Both the position numbers and the translations under genes were made by a program. From Pseudo-nitzschia pungens (Eukaryota; Bacillariophyta; Bacillariophyceae; Bacillariales; Bacillariaceae), in contig CM074767.1 in assembly GCA_037355855.1 (NCBI GenBank), forward strand, positions 2,852,001-2,916,000: a DNA stretch of 64,000 nt. Reading direction: 5' to 3'. Below the pieces are notes generated by a model, which was not told where the DNA came from, ran no database searches, and was given only the letters and a program-made list of their open reading frames with translations. Shown one piece after another: positions 37,274 through 46,300 of the stretch (position 1 is its first letter; each line of letters starts with the position of its first letter).

Positions 37274-39688
37274 TCATTGGACTGAAAGCGTACGGAAGGT
37301 GAGGTTCTTATGGTCAGTATATATGTTGATAATACCGCCAAGTAGCATCTTTCGGTACTCTTTGCAGCAGAGTACAATTGCTAGGAGTTCTTTTTCCATA
37401 GTAGTATAGTTCTTTTGGGCATCAGATAGTTTCTTGGACCAGTAGGCTATTGGCTTGCCATCTTGGAGTATGGCAGCGCCAAGCTGTAGGTCTGAGGCAT
37501 CAGTGTACAGTTCAAAGGGCTTGTTAAGGTCTGGATAGGTGTTCAGCGCATCCGCTGCCACCATTGCTTTCATCTCTTGAAAGGCTTTGTCTTGAGCAGG
37601 ACCCCAAGTGAAGGCTGAAGGAGCTTTCCTTTGCTTGCCTTTGATGGCAGCTGCTTGAGGAGTTTTCTTGGGGGTTCCTGTGATATCAAATAGAGGAGCT
37701 AGGACATGGGATCTGCGAGGCCACATGTCTCTGTAGTATCCTACTGCGCCGAGGAAGGACTTGACTTGGGTCACAGTGCGAGGTCGATCCATCTGGAGAA
37801 TGGCTTCTATCTTTTTCCTCCATGGCTTAACTGCTGTGGGAGTCATCCAGTATCCAAGGAAGTCAGTTTCTTGTACAGCCCAATCGCATTTGAGTGGGTT
37901 GCATTTGAGTCCATTTTGGTTGAGCCGGTCTAGTATCTTGTCAATGGTCTTCATGTGGAGGTCAAAGGATCCATTGGTCCATATACCAATATCATCAATA
38001 TAAACAGTGCAGTCGGTGTCTTGTAGAATATCTTCCATCAGCTGCTGCGCCACATCCGGGGAGACTTTAACTCCCATTGGTAGCCTTTGGTATTCATAGC
38101 AACCATAAGGGGTGACTATGGTACAGAGCTTCTTGCTTGCGTCGTCTAGTTCAAAGCAGTAGTATTGCATGGACAAGTCAATCTTGGTGAAGTGAGTGTA
38201 CTTGCCTCTCTTGTTCATGATATCCTGTATCCGAGGAATTGGATAAGGACGTCTCTCAAGGAGTTCATTGAGTTCTCTGAAGTCTGATACCCATCTAACT
38301 CTGTTGTCTTTCTTTGGAACAATAAAGGTCGGGAACGCCCATTCAGCTGGTCCAGTGCATCTTTTGAGTACTCCATCATTACAAAGATTCTGGAGTTCCC
38401 TTTTGAATAGGTCTTCTCTTTTGTATGCAACTGGATAAGGCTTCTTGTGTATAGGTTTGGATCCGGGCTTCAGTCTTAGAGAGATCTTCTTGTGTGGATA
38501 TTTGCCAAGTTCTCCATTGAAGACGTTGGGATACTTGCTTAGTATTGCTTGGAATTGCTGTTGCTCTGCTGTGGACATGTGGGACTGTTGCTGTGCGACT
38601 GTCGCTGGATCTGTTTCTTGGTAGGCCCTGTCTAGGATTACTTTGGATTTGTATGGATTGGCAAATGAGAGATCATCAGCAAAGAGTTCGGCATCTTCTA
38701 GTTCTTCCATGAGCATGGTGTAGTCATCGTGGTATAGAGAGGTATCCTTCATAGGGATTGTTCTGTCCATCCACCGGACTGCTCCTTCTTTGAATAGGAG
38801 ATCGATCTTGGCTAGGTGGAGGAAATCTCTGCCTAGTATAAGATCGTATCTGCAGTTGGGTGAATGGAAGAGCCTAGCCTCTTGTCGGTCGATGGTATAG
38901 TTGCCAAACTCTGGTAGCTTGAGGTTCTTCATGATGATGTATTCTGTAGTGTCGAAGCTTCCATTTGCTGTTGTGGTTATGACTTGATGCTTGCTTCTCG
39001 TTGGCATTGTGCCAAATGGTAGTGCTCTTTTATTAATTAGGGTTCCGGAGGATCCACTGTCGAGTAGTGCGAGCAGTGGTCTTGATTTCATGTAGTTGCC
39101 TTGTATGTACTGTACGTTGGTTAGAAGGATAGGAGCCATGTTGCTCGTATCCATCCGAATAGGAGCCACGTTGCTCTTATTCGATGCCTGTTCTGCTGTA
39201 TTTTGAGTCGTATTTCCAGCAGTCGACAGCAGCTTTAAATAATTTTGCTCCAGCGCACCTCCTTTGGTGTAGTCTTTGGAGTTTTGGGTGTTGCAATAGA
39301 GGTTTTTTGCTGTACCCGTGGACCAATTTCTTGCTAGAGACAAGAGTGGTCCATTTATTGCTGCTGTCTCATTCGGATCGATTGTATTAATCGATGATGC
39401 GTCTGTACCCTTGGATCGATTCGATTGACTTCGATTCGTATCCATGTCCGGATTGCTCTTTTCGGAGAATCGAACTGTTTTTGTTGCTGCTGTTGCAGTC
39501 TTTGCTGAGCGCTCAACAGGAATACTCCATCCTGTAGGTTCCTTCCCCTCTTTCTCCGGGAGATCCCCTCCTTGCGTCATCCCAGTCAGCTGTGCTGGAC
39601 TGGCATCCAGGGCCTGTGGCGCCGGAGGCAAGGTGATTGCTGGTTTAGTTGGACCCTTGGGTCTCTTGGTGGAGGATTGCTTGTGCAA
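37274..39688 (-). CDS. pol: gypsy-2 Pol, N-terminal half (protease, RT, RNase H)
   Basis: Begins directly after the gag TGA with TTG (no ATG), so it is most likely made as Gag-Pol. Protease: ALLDSGSSGTLI. Reverse transcriptase: FTKIDLSMQYYCFEL and catalytic CTVYIDDIGIW. RNase H: LYTDASDLQLGAAI, TMEKELLAIVLCC, YTDHKNLTF. It ends at TGA 37276-37274 in TFRTLSVQ-stop-VLRWRLF; gypsy-3 has Arg at the same place (TQRMVRWR), so CGA to TGA is a likely origin. All catalytic residues otherwise look intact. Confidence 0.92.
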   Translation of the reverse strand: MHKQSSTKRPKGPTKPAITLPPAPQALDASPAQLTGMTQGGDLPEKEGKEPTGWSIPVERSAKTATAATKTVRFSEKSNPDMDTNRSQSNRSKGTDASSINTIDPNETAAINGPLLSLARNWSTGTAKNLYCNTQNSKDYTKGGALEQNYLKLLSTAGNTTQNTAEQASNKSNVAPIRMDTSNMAPILLTNVQYIQGNYMKSRPLLALLDSGSSGTLINKRALPFGTMPTRSKHQVITTTANGSFDTTEYIIMKNLKLPEFGNYTIDRQEARLFHSPNCRYDLILGRDFLHLAKIDLLFKEGAVRWMDRTIPMKDTSLYHDDYTMLMEELEDAELFADDLSFANPYKSKVILDRAYQETDPATVAQQQSHMSTAEQQQFQAILSKYPNVFNGELGKYPHKKISLRLKPGSKPIHKKPYPVAYKREDLFKRELQNLCNDGVLKRCTGPAEWAFPTFIVPKKDNRVRWVSDFRELNELLERRPYPIPRIQDIMNKRGKYTHFTKIDLSMQYYCFELDDASKKLCTIVTPYGCYEYQRLPMGVKVSPDVAQQLMEDILQDTDCTVYIDDIGIWTNGSFDLHMKTIDKILDRLNQNGLKCNPLKCDWAVQETDFLGYWMTPTAVKPWRKKIEAILQMDRPRTVTQVKSFLGAVGYYRDMWPRRSHVLAPLFDITGTPKKTPQAAAIKGKQRKAPSAFTWGPAQDKAFQEMKAMVAADALNTYPDLNKPFELYTDASDLQLGAAILQDGKPIAYWSKKLSDAQKNYTTMEKELLAIVLCCKEYRKMLLGGIINIYTDHKNLTFRTLSVQ

Positions 39689-40717
39689 TCATGGGAGCCA
39701 TACAAGCTCACCATCTATGCTCCGTTCGGTTCGTCCGCCATGTTCTTCATGGTAGGATTCCATTGCTGCTCGCATGTGGGCTTGAAAGGATTCATTGCTG
39801 CCCGGGGTCTCGTGGCACTGAGAATAGAAGGTTTCAGTGTTGGGATTGTTGTTATTGCCTGAGCCCTTGTTATAATTCTTGGAGAACTTGTTCTTCGGGC
39901 ACTCAGACCAATCATGGTTGTGTCCCTGGATTCTGCATGGATTAGATTTCTTCTTGTTCTTGTTCTGGTTGGCCTTGTTGGCTGGACCAGAGCGTTTGCG
40001 CTTATTTGAGTTGTTCGCGCGTCTTCCATTGTTCTTGTTGTTATTCTTTTGCTTGCTGAGTCGGTCGAGACTGCTCATGTGGTCCACAATGAACTGAGCA
40101 GTGGTGTCGGGCGTAAGTCTCAAGTGGATTCGAACGTAGTCTTCGATCCAGCTGTTCGGATAGCTGTGTAGGAGGATGGTTAAAGTCTGCAGGTGGTCCA
40201 AGTTGGATGCGAAGCCATGTAATTTTGCTGAATACTTGATTAAGGTCATGAGCCGATCAGTGTGATCCTTACAGGTGGATTCGATCTTTTTCTTGCATGC
40301 GCTGCTCCGTAGATATACATGCATGATGTCCCGGGCATCCTCAGCGTTGCAGTATAGTTTGATGAATGCTTGGAAGGCTGCTGTGTATCCTTCTTTGGTG
40401 AGTGGATACACCCGGTGGTTGTTGGCGCGGGTTGTTCTCGTGAGCGCTCTCCATTTGGTTTGCGAATCGACGCATAGACATCGTCCGAAGTATCGAATGA
40501 GTGATGCGTCGGGAATGGAGATGTCTTCTGCTGCATTAAGGAACGCCTCTTCAGTGTGAAGTAGTTCTTCTAGTCCCCCTTTGTCAGTGAATAAGGGAAC
40601 CTTGACACTGTCCGAGTGGTCTTCGGCATCGTAGACTGATAGGGTCACGAGCTTGGGCTTGGAGCTATCGAAGGAGCTCTTATAGGAGATTGGTGGTTCT
40701 CTGTATATACCTGCCAT
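39689..40717 (-). CDS. gag: gypsy-2 Gag
   Basis: ATG 40717; 342 residues. Capsid-like helical region with IMHVYLR, CKDHTDRLMTLIKY, LLHSYPNSWIEDY and QFIVDHMSSLDRL, then an Asn/Lys-rich basic stretch and NPCRIQGHNHDWSECP (Cys-His-His-Cys, zinc-binding-like). It ends at TGA 39691-39689 (ELVWLP-stop), with pol following in the same frame. Homologous to the gag remnant at 3746-4690. Confidence 0.9.
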   Translation of the reverse strand: MAGIYREPPISYKSSFDSSKPKLVTLSVYDAEDHSDSVKVPLFTDKGGLEELLHTEEAFLNAAEDISIPDASLIRYFGRCLCVDSQTKWRALTRTTRANNHRVYPLTKEGYTAAFQAFIKLYCNAEDARDIMHVYLRSSACKKKIESTCKDHTDRLMTLIKYSAKLHGFASNLDHLQTLTILLHSYPNSWIEDYVRIHLRLTPDTTAQFIVDHMSSLDRLSKQKNNNKNNGRRANNSNKRKRSGPANKANQNKNKKKSNPCRIQGHNHDWSECPKNKFSKNYNKGSGNNNNPNTETFYSQCHETPGSNESFQAHMRAAMESYHEEHGGRTERSIDGELVWLP

Positions 40718-40849
40718 GTTGCGTCGATTGGGTTTGTTGGAGACAAGGGATACCTCTGTTGTTGAGGATAGAGTATGTTTGTCGGATTATTTTTGGTTCA
40801 GTACTGAATTCTACTGTTTTCTACTGTAAAGCACAAACAGTAATTACTG

Positions 40850-41176
40850 TGTTACGGTCTAGAGTAGAATTTCGGAGTGGTATGAAAATTGTGAATGTTT
40901 AGATACTTTACGAGATATTGTTACGCGAATTAAGAACGGAGACATATAAAATTTGAGGTCACGAGCATAGCCACATTTTGGCATGCTCTGCCATAAATGT
41001 TCATTTAGTGTCGATTCCCACGATTAGGCATATATCACCTTCTGGGACTCGACCATAATAGTTAGAACACATATCGAAACGTATTCATGACTGAATATAT
41101 CATATTCGATTCCCATATGGGATTCGGTTAATTATTCAATCGTGATCGTGACTGCTAGCTACGCTAGCCCGTCACA
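40850..41176 (-). repeat. gypsy-2 5' LTR
   Basis: 327 bp, identical by eye to the 3' LTR. The minus-strand leader starts at 40849. Confidence 0.92.
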
Positions 41177-41226
41177 CCTTCCAATCTATTCAAACTGCAG
41201 CTCGCACCCGATTCAACACGAACACG

Positions 41227-41613
41227 ATGTCCGACGATCATGCAAGCACGAACACCAACGAGGCGAATGACGCATCCACAGATGACGGTGATTCCTTCTT
41301 CCCTTCGTTTGATTCCCATGTTGCACATATCCTTCGCAACTTCCTTAACATTCACACAGAGGATGGGGATATCATCTGTGATGCACTCCGCTATGTTGGC
41401 TACACCACCTGGGGTGAATTTCGGTTCTTATCCCATGACCTCATCTCCTGTCTCCAATATGAAGACCACGGCCGTCTCGTACCCATTTCCCCTGGTCATA
41501 CCCTACGGCTTCGCCCCATTGCTGCATACATGAACCACATTAAAACCACTGTCGGCTTACGTGAATCACTGGACTTCGCCAACTATAACTCCGATGATTT
41601 CCTTGAATTCTGA
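41227..41613 (+). CDS. gag: Copia Gag, N-terminal segment
   Basis: ATG 41227, just after the gypsy-2 junction; 128 residues, acidic and Thr/Asp-rich at the start, then an orderly segment (FDSHVAHILRNFLNIHTEDG...LRYVGYTTWGEF). It stops at TGA 41611-41613 (DDFLEF-stop), but the same frame stays open into the next Gag segment, so this is probably one protein interrupted by a nonsense or recoded codon. Confidence 0.75.
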   Translation: MSDDHASTNTNEANDASTDDGDSFFPSFDSHVAHILRNFLNIHTEDGDIICDALRYVGYTTWGEFRFLSHDLISCLQYEDHGRLVPISPGHTLRLRPIAAYMNHIKTTVGLRESLDFANYNSDDFLEF

Positions 41614-41661
41614 GCTACTTACCACGCCCCATCACTTTCACCACCTGCTCCACCCCATCAG

Positions 41662-43344
41662 ATGCCCCCACCCCACGAACGCACACAGCCCAACCCCTCT
41701 TCCCGTTTTGCCAAAACCGATGAACAACTCAAATACGAGAACTGGATCAAACGATCCCATGATGTCACTGTTTTTGATGTTCTCAAAAATGACACTCGGT
41801 TTGAAACCTGGCTCACCGGCTTTCGTGCCCAACTTGCTGCCTATGATTTTGATGTTGATCAATTCCTTGACCCTGACTGGGATACCTCCACTCTCCAAGG
41901 CTATCATCACAAACTCTTTCAAAAGCAATGCACCTTCTTTTGGGTCCTTGTCCTCCGTGTACTCAAATCTGACCTCTCCCTTTCCTGTGTCCAAACCCAC
42001 ACACCCACCATGGACGGGCGAGCTGCCTATTTTGAGTATCTCACACTCCGTGCATCCACCTTCACTCAGGAGTTTGACATTGCCAAACAGACCCAAACCC
42101 TTCAATCCCTCAGCCTTGCCTCCTGGAAGGAATCCACTGTCAAATTCCTCACCCACTGGTTTGATCAATATGACCTCTTATGTAAGATGACAGCCCCCAA
42201 GTCCCCTATGCAATATCACATGCTCCGGACTCTCCTCCTCAATGCCTGTGCATATGATGCTCATCTCAGTGACCAGTTTTCCAGGGTGCCCATCCCTTCC
42301 ACCAGTGATCTTTCTCAAAGCAATGACACTGCTCACATCCTCAAACTCAAAACCACCCTCTTGGCTGAAGCTACCAGACTGGACTCTCGCGCGACGCTCA
42401 CTCTCCCAACCTCTCGAAGCAACATCCGCACCAACCTCCACGAAGCTTTTTTATTCCTTGACGCCTCTGAGTTGACTGATGACTTTATGGAAGATGTCCA
42501 AACCTATGCCGCTTTTCGAGCCTCTCAACCACGTGCCCCTCCTGATCCCAGCACACGTCTCCCAGAATCCTTCTGGAAAAGTCTCACACCTGATGGAATG
42601 GCCCTTTGGCGCAAGATGAACCCTGTGGATAAACGTAAATTCATTGCTGTCCTCAATCCCACAAAATTTCCTGACCTCCATTCCTTTTCCAACACCACGC
42701 CTAAACCTGTTGGCCGCAAAGCATATGCACACTCCACCACTGATTTCCATCGTGGCCCACACACTACCCCTGCATACCTCCCGGCTTCTACGACCCTTAC
42801 TGTTGGTTCCTCTGATACCTCTGCTGATCCCGCCACTGATGTCTCTGATGCTTTGGTCACTCAGTGGATTGCACGTCAACATGGCTCCACCCCAACTGGC
42901 TCCTTTCAGGATCTTTCCACCAGTCCCACTCCTCAACGGCCTACCACCACCAGCACGCCTCTCGGCCCATCTCAGCTGCCCCTTGCCTCCTCCATGTCAC
43001 CTGGCCACCCTGCCAGGCTCCTTGCTGACAACAAGCCCAAACCCCCCACCCAACTTGTTGCTCGCATGGCTGATGGTTCCAGTTCGGTTGTTGCACACTT
43101 TGATGATCCAGTTGCTTGTCAGTCTGTTACCCATCTCCTTCAACAACACACCAGTCCTCACAACTGGTCGGCCTGCCTACATCACACCTACCGCTGCAGC
43201 CAGGGCCGTTTCTCCACCCCCAACCTTGCCATGGTCGATCGTGGCGCAAATGGCTGTATTATTGGTCGTGACGCTTCCCTTATTTCTGTTGACGTCCCCA
43301 AACGGTTTGTCCATGTCACCGGCATTAACAATCACCAAATGTAA
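41662..43344 (+). CDS. gag-pro: Copia Gag-protease segment
   Basis: ATG 41662, though the frame is open from 41614 right after the TGA; 560 residues. Gag-like capsid region (TDEQLKYENWIKRSHDVTVF, TRFETWLTGFRAQLAAY, later SWKESTVKFLTHWFDQYDLL), a Pro/Ser/Thr-rich spacer, then the protease active site as DRGANGCIIG (family usually D-[ST]-G; here Arg replaces Ser/Thr). It ends at TAA 43342-43344 in GINNHQM-stop-NIPIATAGAY, inside the protease domain, and the same frame continues. Confidence 0.85.
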   Translation: MPPPHERTQPNPSSRFAKTDEQLKYENWIKRSHDVTVFDVLKNDTRFETWLTGFRAQLAAYDFDVDQFLDPDWDTSTLQGYHHKLFQKQCTFFWVLVLRVLKSDLSLSCVQTHTPTMDGRAAYFEYLTLRASTFTQEFDIAKQTQTLQSLSLASWKESTVKFLTHWFDQYDLLCKMTAPKSPMQYHMLRTLLLNACAYDAHLSDQFSRVPIPSTSDLSQSNDTAHILKLKTTLLAEATRLDSRATLTLPTSRSNIRTNLHEAFLFLDASELTDDFMEDVQTYAAFRASQPRAPPDPSTRLPESFWKSLTPDGMALWRKMNPVDKRKFIAVLNPTKFPDLHSFSNTTPKPVGRKAYAHSTTDFHRGPHTTPAYLPASTTLTVGSSDTSADPATDVSDALVTQWIARQHGSTPTGSFQDLSTSPTPQRPTTTSTPLGPSQLPLASSMSPGHPARLLADNKPKPPTQLVARMADGSSSVVAHFDDPVACQSVTHLLQQHTSPHNWSACLHHTYRCSQGRFSTPNLAMVDRGANGCIIGRDASLISVDVPKRFVHVTGINNHQM

Positions 43345-46300
43345 AACATTCCCATTGCCACTGCCGGAGCTTACTGCCAATCTAACGGTGGTCCTGTCAT
43401 CCTCATTTTCCATGAATGTGCTTACACTGGGAAACATGATTCCATCATATCCTCTGCCCAGCTGGAAGCCCATCACCTCACCGTTGATGACCGATCCCTT
43501 AAATCTGGTGGGAAACAAATCATCTCCACACCTGATGGCTTTGTCTTTCCCCTCTCTATCAAGCATGGTCTCCCGTACATCCACATGCGTCCATTCACTC
43601 CAGCCGAGTATGATTCCCTCCCACATGTGATCATGACTTCTGATAAATTCTGGGATCCAACCCTCCTTGATAAAGATTACCTTCCCACTGATCCCTCGTT
43701 CTTGGCCCTCTACCCTCCCAGTACCGCCGACCTCCCTCACCCTGACTTTGACCTGCAAGGCACCCTACGTAATCTTCCCACCAGGACTACTGACCCTTCC
43801 TCGACGTATTACCAGACCCTCCTCAACTCCGGTTCCAACGTCCACTTCCACGAGTTTGTCCATGTCCCTAGCATTGACAACGATGGGCCTTCTGCCTCGG
43901 CCATCGCTGCTGGTTCATTTTGGCTTCACGATGCTGACTATTTTCACAGTGAACTTCTCGCTCGCTGCGCTTTCACCGCACTACAATCCAAAATTGATCC
44001 ATCTGACGATGACATCTCAGACCCCATCCTCTTTGCCACCGACCAACCTCGCACGTCGGCTGCCACTCCTCATGACTTTGCCGCCCTGAAACCATTCTTT
44101 GCCTGGATTCCCATTGACAGGATTCATGCCACCTTTCAGAACTCCACTCAATACGGTTCCATGCCCAACAGTCCTGACGGCAACCTTTTCAAGCGTTACA
44201 AAGCACCTCAACCTGCCATGAATGTCCGTCCCTTTAATGATGATGTCCTCTCCGATGCCATCTATTGTGACACCCCCGCCATTGATGGAGGTTCCAAAAT
44301 GGCTCAACTCTTCTTTGGGCGCCTTTCCCACATCATCCACGTTGAACCCATGAAAACTACCGGTGAATTCCTTTCCTGCTTCCAGAATTTTGTTCGCACC
44401 TGGGGAAGACCACTTCGCCTGCTTTGTGACTCTGGTAAATACCAAGCCAGCAAACGTGTTCTTGACTACCTTCGCCTCCTCTGGATTCGGCTCTGGCAAT
44501 CTGAACCATATTACCAACACCAAAACAAGTTTGAGCGACGCTATCAAACCTTTCTCCGCACTGTCAATCGTGTCATGGACCGCACTGGCACCCCCCCTCA
44601 CCTGTGGTTCCACTGCATGCAATATATTGCTGGCTTACTCAACCATATCTCTGACCCCACTCTCCATGATCGTCAACCCATTTTTGTTGCCACTGGCACT
44701 CTTGGTGACATCTCTGCCTACACCGCATTCTTTTGGTTCGAGCCTGTCTACTTCAAAGTGGATGACTCCCCCTTTGGGTCTCCCACCGAACGCTTCGGGC
44801 ATTTTGTTGGCCTCGCTGATCACGTCGGCAATGCCATGACCTTCAACATTTGGGTCCCTGACACCAACAAGATTGTCCCTCGGAGCAATGTCCGCACTGC
44901 ATTAGATGCCTCTACTCGCAACCAACGTGCTGGCTCTTTCACTGATGATGCCTTCCTCGCCTGGCGTCAGCACCTCAATTCCTCTCACCTACCCACTGCC
45001 TCTGGTGACACCCCGTCTCGCACTGCGTCTGACCCCCCTCCTGTCTCACCTGCTTCCTCTTCTGTTTATCGTGCCTCTGACACTTATGCCCAGATTGATG
45101 GCAAATGGCAAATTGTTCCAATCAAGCACAACTATGGGGAGATGGGTGATGCACCTTTCCGTCAGGTGGTCTACACCAAAGACAAAACGGGTACTCCACG
45201 CCTTGAATCAGATTTTGGTGATCCTGAACTTGCTTATCTTGACACAAGCGTCTCACCAGCTGATCCAAGCCTTGATTACATTCCTGACACCGGTCCATCG
45301 AAGGTAGTTCTACTTGACCATGATGGCAATCCTGTATGCAACCAACATGGGGAGCTACAAACAATTGATGCCATCCCTCCTGATGATCTCATTGGACGTT
45401 CCTTCCTCATTTCCAATCCCGATGGCACAAGGACCCGAACCACTGTTGTCAGCATTCTCGACAAGCTCCAAACGAACCCTGACCTCATCAAGTTCAAATG
45501 CAACCACGACAATGACACTGTTGATGATGTCATTGCATACAATGACATCATGAATCACATCCATCGTGACGAAACTCAAGAAGATGGCCCATTGTGGGCA
45601 TTCAGACGCATTCTTGGACACCAAGGTCCATTGACTCATCGCCATCCCGACTACAAGGGAAGCCTTTACAATCTATGGGTTGAATGGGAAAACATGGAAC
45701 GTACTTTTGAACCACTCAACATAATGGCAGCTGATGACCCTGTCACTGTGGCACAATATGCCAAGGAACACAACCTCTTACAAACCAGAGGATGGAAACG
45801 ACTTTGGCGCATTGTCAAACTGGCCAAACGTACCAAACAGTTGGAGCGCCTCACCAAACAAGCCAAACTCAGATCCTTCAACACCAGTCCCAAATACCAA
45901 TATGGATTCCAAGTCCCCAACAATCATGAAGAAGCTGTCCAACTGGACATCCAGAATGGCAACACCAAATGGCAAGATGCCATCAAGCTTGAAATGCAAC
46001 AACTCCATGACTATGACACCTTTATTGACAATGGACTTTTTGAAGCATCCAACATTCCTTCTGGATATCAACAAATCAAAGTCCACATGATCTTCGCAGT
46101 CAAACATGATGGACGTCACAAGGCTAGACTTGTAGCCAATGGCAATCTCACAGATGTACCACTTGACAGCGTGTATGCTGGTGTGGTGTCACTCCGGGGC
46201 CTTCGCATGTGCCTGTTTGCAGCTGAACTCAACTCCCTTGATGCATGGGGTACTGACATTGGAAATGCCTATTTAGAAGCCCTAACCTCTGAAAAGGTCT

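Larger units (their letters stand above)
35393..41176 (-). mobile_element. gypsy-2: full-length Ty3/gypsy element nested in copia leader
   Basis: 5,784 bp on the minus strand with 327 bp LTRs (35393-35719 and 40850-41176) that look identical by eye, and duplication CCTTC. Gag (40717-39689) and pol (39688-35750) share a frame, separated by TGA 39691-39689; a second TGA interrupts pol at 37276-37274. A 12-bp palindrome CAGTAATTACTG (40849-40838) directly follows the 5' LTR. Identical LTRs make it the youngest datable insertion here. Confidence 0.94.
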
